Source: Merdibacter sp965119685
GTDB lineage: Bacteria; Bacillota_I; Bacilli_A; Erysipelotrichales; Erysipelotrichaceae
Assembly (NCBI GenBank): GCA_965119685.1
Contig: OZ221971.1
Location: 1,922,001-1,986,000 of the forward strand
DNA length: 64,000 nt
Reading direction: 5' to 3'
Shown in pieces: positions 57,944 to 64,000 of this stretch (positions are counted from its first letter, which is position 1; each line of letters starts with the position of its first letter). A program made the position numbers and the translations under genes. Under the pieces are notes generated by a model. That model was given only the letters and a program-made list of their open reading frames with translations. It did no database searches and had not been told where the DNA came from.

Positions 57944-58929
57944 GATGGTGCCTCATGAAAGGTGAAACGGCAATCCGCCACCTGTAAGACCATCCCCTCC
58001 CTCAGCCGCATCTCTCTTTGCATGCGCTTTCCGTTGAGCGTAGAGCCGTTGCTGGATTTGAGATCGCGCGCATACCAGCGCCCTTGAGCACAGCGAAGCC
58101 GCAGGTGATGCTTGGATACTTGGCTGCTTTGCAGGCAGATCGCACAGTCTTCCTCCCTGCCGATCTCCATCACCTCTCCTTTGAGCAGATATGTTTCTTC
58201 CTCTCCCTGCAGACAAGCCCCCATGCGCTCTTCCATCCCCAGCACGCTGGTCTTTTCCATGTTGTAAACAGCGGATGGCACTTCCTGCTCCTTGAAAGCC
58301 TTGTCTTCGTGCGCCTTGGCTAAAACGGCGGCACGTGCCGTAAACGCCTGCTGCTGGCTTTGACGGCGCAGCCGTTTCCAAAAGGAAGGCTTGCGGATAT
58401 ACAGCTCCTTTAGCACCAGCAGTCCCTGTAACAGCGATGTCAGCGAAAATTCCTCGCCATGTACGCTGCGTACCAGAAAGCCGATAATCTCATAGGCCTC
58501 CTGAGTCTGAAAATCGGCGGCGATCGCTTCCGTAAAGCTGCGGCACTGCGCTTTTTGCAGATACCAATGTTCGACGTTGAGAGGAACGCTCAAAAAACGC
58601 AAAAAGTTTCCCTGCGGCGGCAGATAGATATAACGCGCGTCCATCACGATCGGCTTGTTGCGATTCACTTTGATCATCTCCTCCAGCAGCCAGATCAAAA
58701 AACGATATCCCTCCTCGCGTTCAAAGCGATACTGCTTTAAGAAGCAGGAAAGCGACAGCAAGCCGCCAAGCTCGTAGCGAATGGCCGTTTTGTTTTGCAT
58801 CAGCGGCTGAAGGCATTCCTCGTCCACGCGAATCTGCTCATAGATGTATGAATCAAAATCCTCCTCTCTGCGCAGCCGTACATGAAGAAAGCCGCTTTCC
58901 TCCCTCACCTCCTGTAAGCCCTGAAGCAT
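57934..58929 (-). CDS. EssB/YukC-like protein (DUF6382) with C-terminal FHA
   Basis: A 331-residue protein. The N-terminal 180 residues match the DUF6382/pseudokinase-like part of EssB/YukC (LQPLMQNKTAIRYELGGLLSLSCFL, PQGNFLRFLSVPL). The C-terminal FHA domain has GREEDCAICL, SKHHLRL and SSNGSTLNG. No transmembrane helix separates the two, unlike EssB. It may recruit phosphothreonine partners to EssC, which also has an FHA domain. ATG at 58929 follows AGGAGG at seven bases. First gene of the T7SS operon; the promoter upstream is unclear. Confidence 0.78.
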   Translation of the reverse strand: MLQGLQEVREESGFLHVRLRREEDFDSYIYEQIRVDEECLQPLMQNKTAIRYELGGLLSLSCFLKQYRFEREEGYRFLIWLLEEMIKVNRNKPIVMDARYIYLPPQGNFLRFLSVPLNVEHWYLQKAQCRSFTEAIAADFQTQEAYEIIGFLVRSVHGEEFSLTSLLQGLLVLKELYIRKPSFWKRLRRQSQQQAFTARAAVLAKAHEDKAFKEQEVPSAVYNMEKTSVLGMEERMGACLQGEEETYLLKGEVMEIGREEDCAICLQSSQVSKHHLRLRCAQGRWYARDLKSSNGSTLNGKRMQREMRLREGMVLQVADCRFTFHEAPSWQ

Positions 58930-59119
58930 TTCACCGCCTCCTTTCCCTGACACTCTGCTTATACGAACACTCGCCCCCATATCCCTAAATCTTCATCCGT
59001 TTTCTTTTTTCCCATACCGCTGCCATTGCATGAGTAAAACTGTGAACGATGAACCTCTGCCTTCCGCCTGTTTGTCCCCTACATCCTCCTTGTGCATTTT
59101 CAAAATTCTGTCCGTATGC

Positions 59120-59133
59120 TATAATCCAAAGCG
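59120..59133 (+). promoter_or_regulatory. Extended -10 directly before a start codon
   Basis: TGCTATAAT (59117-59125) is an extended -10 with only eight bases to the ATG at 59134. Transcription would start at or within a few bases of the ATG. Confidence 0.55.
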
Positions 59134-59712
59134 ATGAATAGAAACAAGCATGACAAACACATACGGCGCCTCCATGCCGGCGCCGCCTTTCTTCTACTCC
59201 CCCTCATCAATCTGCGGGCGCTTTTCTATACGGACATCTTTGTCAACAATCAATCCTATATCGGCAATGAACTGCATCACCCCCTCTACCTCATCCTTTG
59301 GGGAGTGATCAGCGCCCTTTCTTTCTGGTCGCTGACCAAGCGCTGTCTCCAACTGTACCCCTGCATGCCAGAAAGCTGTGAACGCTTGCTCGCTATCCTT
59401 TGCGCCGCTATGATTCTATCGGTGCTGCTGCCTTACGATCCGCAGGCTTCCCTCATCATCAGCCAGTGGCACGTTCGCTTGGCGATGTTTGGCAGCGGCG
59501 GCTATGCCCTGCTGTTCTTCTGCTTTCTGCTGAATGGACTCGCCTGTGGGTTTCAAGCGCTTCGCCCCTATCTCTTCGCTTATCTATTGCTTTGCTTCGT
59601 CAGTTTGTACAGCTTTGCGACACATGGCGGAGTCACTTCCTTTACCGAGATCACCTATTCCATCGGGATGGGTATTTTGCTGTATCATCTCTGTTACCAC
59701 TCCCCTCGCTGA
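59134..59712 (+). CDS. Membrane protein, apparently leaderless mRNA
   Basis: A 192-residue protein with five or six helices (FLLLPLINLRALFY, LILWGVISALSFWSL, LLAILCAAMILSVLLP, LAMFGSGGYALLFFCFLL, LFAYLLLCFVSLYSF). No Shine-Dalgarno is visible, and the -10 lies just before the ATG, so the message probably begins at the start codon. Unknown function, no family recognised. It diverges from the T7SS operon; whether it belongs to the system is not clear. Confidence 0.55.
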   Translation: MNRNKHDKHIRRLHAGAAFLLLPLINLRALFYTDIFVNNQSYIGNELHHPLYLILWGVISALSFWSLTKRCLQLYPCMPESCERLLAILCAAMILSVLLPYDPQASLIISQWHVRLAMFGSGGYALLFFCFLLNGLACGFQALRPYLFAYLLLCFVSLYSFATHGGVTSFTEITYSIGMGILLYHLCYHSPR

Positions 59713-59768
59713 AAGCGAACAAAACGCCTTGTCAAGGTAAAACAGGCAGAAGCAATCACCGCATCCAA

Positions 59769-59802
59769 ACAAAAAAGATGCCCGCCCTATATGCAGACAT
59801 CA
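59769..59802 (-). terminator. Terminator of TPR membrane protein gene
   Basis: Minus strand GATG-T-C ... GGGCATC followed by six T residues. Confidence 0.5.
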
Positions 59803-59882
59803 TCATTTCTTGATGTTTTCCGCCATGGCTTGCATCTTATTTTTTTATCGTTCATCTCTCGCCGCTCTCTGCGCTCAGATCA

Positions 59883-61157
59883 TTACGCTTCTTCCTCCTG
59901 TGCCGCTGCCTTTGCTTCCATCCGCTCGATCATCGCAAGATATTTCTCCGCTTTCCCGCGATAACTCGTCGTGTTTCCCTGCGCGGCCACAAAGCTGAAA
60001 TGCTCCTGCGCGGTATCAAAATCCTTTTGGATGAAAGCGATCATCCCCAAAAAATAACGCGCGTTGACCTGCTGTAAGCGCAGCTTCATCTGCGGCAGCA
60101 CCTGCTTGTAATACGCCTCACACTGGTCGAAGTGCTCATTCATCAGATACAGCTTATTTTGAATCGATGCAATCGCTTCCTGCAGCATGAGATTGCCGGC
60201 CGCGCCGATATTCACCCGCGTGGAACGGACCGCTTCCAGATTGCGCTCCAGCGCCCCCTGATCGCCAAGCTGATAGTTTGCCTCCGCCAAAAGCATTTGA
60301 TAGTTCAGCTCCATCGAGGTGTTGGAACGGCTGCGGCGCATGAGCACAAGGGCATCCATGGCCAGCTGGGGATCATCCAAAGTGAGCATACACTGCGCAA
60401 ACAGCAGATGCATCTTCAAATTCAACCGACGTCCGCGGCGGGAAAACGCCAGGATCGCACTGGCTGCCGCAAGCGGATCACACTGATCAAACAAAAGCGC
60501 ATTGATCGGCACGACACTCTGCGCGCGCATCCGAAAGAGAAGTGATGACAAAAACGCATAGCCGACGACGACCACCATCACCAAGGTGAGATTTTTGACG
60601 ATCAGCAGCAAACACATCAAAGCGATCAGTCCTAAAAAATAAATCAATGTCCAGCGATCGCTCTCCTTGCGGCACTTGACGGCCAACGGCACCACATCCT
60701 CCACATACGTATGGTGCAGACGGTAAATACGTTCCACCTCGTTGCCATCCCCATTTGGCAGTGTGCGGAAATTTTTTGCGGCCGCATTGCGCACCGTCAG
60801 CATGCCATAGAGGCAGACGATCAGCGAAGGTATCAGCAGCAGCAATCCGACAATCAGCAGAAAACGAAAGATCGGCGTAACAATCAAAAGCAGCAGCAGA
60901 AAATACGGGCTGATCTGAAAATGATTGATCGCATACCGCACTAACAGCAGACCGTTGACAATCGCCGCGCCGACCAGCGCGCCGACCAGCCAGCGAAGCT
61001 CAAACGCCTGCCTTGCCGCATCAAGTGAGAGCCACTCATACATCTCCGTCACTTCTTTGATAAAGCTGTCATCTATCGTTATTCCAAACAACACGGCACC
61101 GGCAGCTGCCGCAAGCAGCAGATACAGCAGGTGACGCTTGCATTCATACTTCCACAT
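59883..61157 (-). CDS. Membrane protein with TPR-like C-terminal half
   Basis: A 424-residue protein. The first ~215 residues hold six or seven helices in two sets (YLLLAAAAGAVLFGI, ALVGAAIVNGLLLVRY, YFLLLLLIVTPIFRFLLIVGLLLLIPSLIVCLY; then WTLIYFLGLIALMCLLLIV and LTLVMVVVVGYAFLSS). The C-terminal ~200 are helical TPR-like repeats (for example AQCMLTLDDPQLAMDALVLMRR, YFLGMIAFIQKDFDTAQEHFSFV). TPR suggests protein-protein contacts at the membrane. ATG at 61157 follows GGAGGGG. It is next to the T7SS genes on the same strand but separated by a divergent gene, so a role there is only a guess. Confidence 0.65.
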   Translation of the reverse strand: MWKYECKRHLLYLLLAAAAGAVLFGITIDDSFIKEVTEMYEWLSLDAARQAFELRWLVGALVGAAIVNGLLLVRYAINHFQISPYFLLLLLIVTPIFRFLLIVGLLLLIPSLIVCLYGMLTVRNAAAKNFRTLPNGDGNEVERIYRLHHTYVEDVVPLAVKCRKESDRWTLIYFLGLIALMCLLLIVKNLTLVMVVVVGYAFLSSLLFRMRAQSVVPINALLFDQCDPLAAASAILAFSRRGRRLNLKMHLLFAQCMLTLDDPQLAMDALVLMRRSRSNTSMELNYQMLLAEANYQLGDQGALERNLEAVRSTRVNIGAAGNLMLQEAIASIQNKLYLMNEHFDQCEAYYKQVLPQMKLRLQQVNARYFLGMIAFIQKDFDTAQEHFSFVAAQGNTTSYRGKAEKYLAMIERMEAKAAAQEEEA

Positions 61158-61193
61158 ATAACCCCTCCAAGCTACCACATTGCCTACATCATA

Positions 61194-61616
61194 TCATATT
61201 ATCTCGTTAAAACTCAACACTCTCCTCCTGCTCTTCCACACTATCACGGCAATTCGACAGACACCACAGCGATTGCTGTGGGGGGAAAAGCGGGCAGCCA
61301 TACAAAGAACGTCCAGTGCATTTCCTATGTGAAAGCACGCAAAACGCCACTGGGCGTCTCCCGGTGGTACAAGAAAGCTGCAATCGCCGTAAAGCGAAAT
61401 GACACGACGAAAAGAAGAGGGGAAAAGCTCCTGCACTGCGCCATCATATCCCTCCTGCTGGCAACGATAAGCACCGCGGCAAGAGATCCCATGAAATCAA
61501 GCATATTCAACGTGTTCTTCAAAAGCGAATGACACACTTTGTGTGATCCCCACAAGAATTCATCGCACTGAGCGCAAGAAATCCTCAAAGACATTCCGCA
61601 GGAGAATGCCGCGCAT
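61194..61616. other. Intergenic region, no gene seen
   Basis: About 420 bases. Open frames on both strands lack ribosome binding sites and family patterns. Several short GC-rich stems are present. Could contain decayed coding sequence; I cannot support a gene. Confidence 0.4.
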
Positions 61617-61670
61617 CAAAAAAGGCCGCAGGGGCGAAAGGACTCTTTTATCATCCCTTGCCGCTGCGGT
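61617..61670 (-). terminator. Terminator of cysK-cysE
   Basis: Minus strand CCGCAG ... CTGCGG with an internal loop, followed by CCTTTTTT, about 30 bases after the cysE stop. Confidence 0.6.
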
Positions 61671-61687
61671 TCTCTTCCTCACTGTCT

Positions 61688-62224
61688 CTATTTTTTCTGT
61701 TTTTCTTCTGCACGGATGATGCGGGCCGGTACGCCGACGGCAGTCGCCTGCGGTGGCACATCGTGCAATACGACCGCATTGGCGCCGACCTTTGCGCCTT
61801 TGCCGATCGTGATGTTGCCCAGGCATTTCGCTCCGGAACCGATCATGACGCCATCTTCCAAAGTCGGATGGCGCTTGGTGTGCGCCGTTCCTCGTCCGCC
61901 CAGCGTAACACCATGATAGATTTGGCAGTCATCACCGATCTGTGCCGTCTCTCCGATAACGACGCCCATCCCATGATCGATGAGCAGTCCTCTGCCGATC
62001 TGCGCACCCGGATGAATCTCGATACCTGTCCAAAACCGCGCGATGTTAGAAATAAAACGCGCCAGAAAGAACAAGTGCATCCGATAGAAGACATGCGCGA
62101 TGCGGTGAATGCCGATCGCCTTGATATGTGGGTACAGCAGCAGCACTTCCAGACGGGAGTGCGCCGCCGGGTCATTTTCCATCGTCCGCCGGATATTATA
62201 GGCGGCATTGCGAAAGAAAGCCAT
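61688..62224 (-). CDS. cysE: Serine O-acetyltransferase
   Basis: A 178-residue acetyltransferase that makes O-acetylserine. Left-handed beta-helix hexapeptides run through IEIHPGAQIGRGLLIDHGMGVVIGETAQIGDDCQIYHGVTLGG, with catalytic His in LIDHGMG and HGVTLGG. It is the short type of CysE, and it overlaps cysK by one base (TGATG), which fits the cysteine synthase complex. Confidence 0.95.
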   Translation of the reverse strand: MAFFRNAAYNIRRTMENDPAAHSRLEVLLLYPHIKAIGIHRIAHVFYRMHLFFLARFISNIARFWTGIEIHPGAQIGRGLLIDHGMGVVIGETAQIGDDCQIYHGVTLGGRGTAHTKRHPTLEDGVMIGSGAKCLGNITIGKGAKVGANAVVLHDVPPQATAVGVPARIIRAEEKQKK

Positions 62225-63105
62225 CAGGCAAACTCCACAAGAGACAGATACTTATCCGCTCCATCCGGGGCGATCGTCACGATGATACGATCCGGATAGT
62301 AGGAAGCATAACGCTTTGCCGCTGCAATATTGGCCCCCGAGCTGATACCGACGAGGATTCCGCTCTCCTTGCCGAAGGCGACCATCTCCGCAATGGCCTC
62401 TTCATCACTCACCGTTGCGATATCATCACAGAGAGTAGGATCAAAATTGTTAGGCACAAAATTGGCGCCGATGCCTTGAATCCGATGCGGCCCCGCTTTC
62501 CGTCCGCTCAGCAAAGCGCTGTCTGCCGGTTCCACCGCAACGCAAAGCACATCGCTGTTTGCCTCTTTCAAGCGTTTGCTGACGCCGCAAAACGTGCCGC
62601 CGGTACCGACACCTGCGATAAATACTCCCACATCGGGACGCTGCCGCAAAATCTCCGCCCCCGTCGTCTCATAGTGCGCCCGTGGATTATCGGGATTGTC
62701 AAACTGTCCCAATGTAACATAATCCGGGTGCTCCTTCATCAGCTGCGCCATGGTATCCATCGCCCCCTGCATCCCTTTTGCTCCTTCGCTGAGCACAAGC
62801 TGCGCACCATAGGCCTGCACCAGCTTGCGGCGCTCCACGCTCATCGTTTCGGGCATGACGATGACGACCTTCAGCCGAAGCATCGCGCCTAACATCGCCA
62901 GCGCAATTCCCGTATTTCCGCTGGTCGCTTCGATCAGCGTGTTCGCCTGTGAAATCTCCCCGCGTTCCATCGCCCCTTTGAGCATGGCATATACGGCGCG
63001 ATCCTTCACGCTGCCGCCGGGATTATATTTTTCCAATTTTACATATACGTTGCTTTCGCCGACTTGTAAAAGCGGCGTATTTCCGATCAAATCGATTGCA
63101 TTCAT
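62224..63105 (-). CDS. cysK: Cysteine synthase (O-acetylserine sulfhydrylase)
   Basis: A 293-residue PLP enzyme. PLP-Lys in NPGGSVKDRAVYAML, phosphate-binding TSGNTGIALA, GTGGTFCGVSKRLKE, and the C-terminal SSGANIAAAKRYA. It condenses O-acetylserine with sulfide. ATG at 63105 follows GAGGAGGAAAG at eight bases; the longer open frame to 63237 is doubtful. First gene of cysK-cysE. A candidate short ORF sits in its leader. Confidence 0.95.
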   Translation of the reverse strand: MNAIDLIGNTPLLQVGESNVYVKLEKYNPGGSVKDRAVYAMLKGAMERGEISQANTLIEATSGNTGIALAMLGAMLRLKVVIVMPETMSVERRKLVQAYGAQLVLSEGAKGMQGAMDTMAQLMKEHPDYVTLGQFDNPDNPRAHYETTGAEILRQRPDVGVFIAGVGTGGTFCGVSKRLKEANSDVLCVAVEPADSALLSGRKAGPHRIQGIGANFVPNNFDPTLCDDIATVSDEEAIAEMVAFGKESGILVGISSGANIAAAKRYASYYPDRIIVTIAPDGADKYLSLVEFA

Positions 63106-63139
63106 CTGTATTCTTTCCTCCTCTTTCGCTATCGTCTTT

Positions 63140-63220
63140 TCACCTCGCCAGCCAACATCGTGCGAAAAACAGGAATGTGCCGCGTCCGTCATCGTGATTT
63201 CTACGATATTTACATACCAT
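63140..63220 (-). CDS. Possible short upstream ORF of cysK
   Basis: A 26-codon frame (MVCKYRRNHD...RCWLAR) starts eight bases after a perfect AGGAGG (63230-63235) and ends 34 bases before the cysK ATG. It has Cys codons at positions 3 and 22. Another in-frame start (63227) would give only MADGM. No terminator is evident in the leader. The strong ribosome binding site so far upstream is unusual, but function is speculative. Confidence 0.35.
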   Translation of the reverse strand: MVCKYRRNHDDGRGTFLFFARCWLAR

Positions 63221-63227
63221 CTGCCAT

Positions 63228-63524
63228 TCCTCCTCACCGTTTTCTACATTATGCCACAAATCGATTGAAAATGACATTTATTTGATTCAAAAATAATGAA
63301 AAAAAATTACAAATCTTCCGAAAGTTCTTTTAATTCTCTTACATTTCTCCATTTTTCCATAAAAATCACATGTTCTGCCATTCTTTTTCAATCCTTCACA
63401 CAATTTAACATGAATCTATGATAATTAAACGTGTGCTTTCACCTATACTATAAGTGAGCTTGAAAGAGAGCTCAATTCTTCATAATCAATTTTCCCTTTC
63501 TTTTTAACTAAGCATAATGTTTGG
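63228..63524. other. AT-rich intergenic region, promoter-like
   Basis: About 300 bases, strongly AT-rich. Contains the cysK promoter region (CATAAT-type -10 near 63251 on the minus strand, weak) and a TATACTATAA at about 63445-63456 on the plus strand that could start a short RNA ending in the next hairpin. Confidence 0.35.
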
Positions 63525-63555
63525 ACAAAGGCAGCGCTCCCCTCGCTGCTTTTGT
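63525..63555 (+). terminator. Hairpin terminator without an upstream gene
   Basis: GGCAGCG pairs with CGCTGCTT (one mismatch region) with A and T tracts on either side. No plus-strand gene precedes it; it may end a small transcript from the promoter-like sequence at about 63450. Confidence 0.4.
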
Positions 63556-63796
63556 TCGTTTTAGGGGGTTCCCTGACCTCTCTTTTGCCGGTTGTACTCC
63601 CAGCGCCATCCGCGGTACAGCCAGTGATCTATCCGCATGCGTCAAGCGGCACCCGTTCGCAATCATTCAGCCGTATCCGCCTTGCCATCAGCGAAAACCA
63701 CCGTACCCATAAACAGATCTCTTTCCAACGCTTTCTTTGCGTTATTGCTGACGCCCTGTACAACGCTGCGCCGCGTTTTCTTGAGGTTCGTTTTTC
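63556..63796. other. Intergenic region, no gene seen
   Basis: About 240 bases; the open minus-strand frame (63629-63985) is read through the esterase gene in the wrong frame and is spurious. Confidence 0.4.
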
Positions 63797-63884
63797 GTAT
63801 AGGAAAACCAGAGATTCCATGGATACCAAGGAAAGCCAAAAAAGCGGTTGGTGGTCCAATAATCTCTGGTCTTTTCTTTTTATG
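63797..63884 (-). repeat. Dispersed hairpin element, copy 2
   Basis: On the minus strand ACCAGAGATT (63861-63870) pairs with AATCTCTGGT (63807-63816), followed by TTTTCCTATA. Inner pairing CCAA/TTGG is kept. It follows the esterase stop by about ten bases and may act as its terminator. The related copy is at 2635-2720. Confidence 0.65.
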
Positions 63885-63893
63885 GACTGCTGT

Positions 63894-64000
63894 TTACACC
63901 ATAAACTGCAGGAAATACACGATCTGGCGGCGCCACCACGGCCAGTCGTGGTTGACGTCATAGCCCCAGAAATCAATCCAAGCATCGATACCCTTGCGAG
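63894..64000 (-). CDS. Esterase-like protein, C-terminal end (partial)
   Basis: The last 34 codons of a gene that continues beyond the window edge. The C-terminus (GIDAWIDFWGYDVNHDWPWW... ending VYFLQFMV) is that of small alpha/beta-hydrolase esterases related to esterase D/YbbA-like proteins, whose last segment carries the catalytic His in DVNHDWPWW. The stop is at 63894-63896. A hairpin follows. The start and catalytic Ser lie outside. Confidence 0.7.
   Translation of the reverse strand, partial: RKGIDAWIDFWGYDVNHDWPWWRRQIVYFLQFMV

Noticed and set aside
61131..61532. 133-codon plus-strand frame and its minus counterpart
   Set aside because: No ribosome binding site and no family pattern; either could be a decayed gene but I cannot show it.
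63629..63985. 118-codon minus-strand frame at the window edge
   Set aside because: Read in the wrong frame; the correct frame gives the esterase C-terminus and a proper stop.
1..64000. CRISPR array
   Set aside because: No regularly spaced direct repeats and no cas genes seen.

Overview
The window looks like chromosomal DNA of an anaerobic, low-to-mid-GC member of the Bacillota, most likely an Erysipelotrichaceae-like gut bacterium (inference from content; no 16S is present). Supporting signs are a group-B-like [FeFe] hydrogenase, pyruvate:ferredoxin oxidoreductase, a tagatose-6-phosphate-type lactose operon, strong AGGAGG ribosome binding sites, TrhP-type U32 genes, and a Firmicutes-type type VII secretion locus. 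Most genes lie on the minus strand.

1-6.5 kb: a cysteine-rich small protein diverges from an [FeFe] hydrogenase with a Rex-like operator. tRNA-His follows, then a minus-strand run (aspartyl protease, cyclophilin, membrane protein, HAD phosphatase), with a divergent DUF4438-like gene. 6.7-8.5 kb: an intact IS30-family element with perfect 31-bp inverted repeats and an unusually long 13-bp target duplication, sitting just upstream of the tRNA-Ser promoter. 8.9-24.3 kb: glutamine-dependent NAD synthetase, a MerR-ABC exporter operon, iron alcohol dehydrogenase, an ankyrin/EF-G2 operon behind what looks like a leader-peptide attenuator, a flavin reductase, a CofE-like ligase with a divergent LysR regulator, a second HAD phosphatase and enolase.

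24.4-33.2 kb: an HPr-kinase/PEPCK-superfamily protein, a DtxR-like regulator with two operator-like palindromes, the trhP1-trhP2-proS operon, a FUSC membrane protein fused to a degenerate HAD domain, and a CBS+DRTGG-like protein. 33.4-39.6 kb: the lactose operon lacFEGAB with lacR and a DUF4867 gene. lacC and lacD are not in the window. 39.8-51.9 kb: PFOR, a very large intracellular-looking protein of about 17 tandem Ig/SpaA-like repeats, pgi, an S1-domain protein, a PAP2-like membrane protein and a NifU-like protein.

52-59 kb: a compact, tightly coupled eight-gene type VII secretion locus (EssB/DUF6382-like protein with FHA, short EssC, YukD-like, two WXG100-type proteins, a small ORF absent from ordinary gene-length calling, a putative substrate, DUF4176). 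59-64 kb: two membrane proteins (one apparently leaderless), cysK-cysE with a candidate upstream ORF, and the 3' end of an esterase-like gene followed by a hairpin element that also occurs near 2.7 kb.

The most interesting items are the EF-G2 leader-peptide attenuator, the reduced T7SS locus, the giant repeat protein, and the covarying dispersed hairpin.
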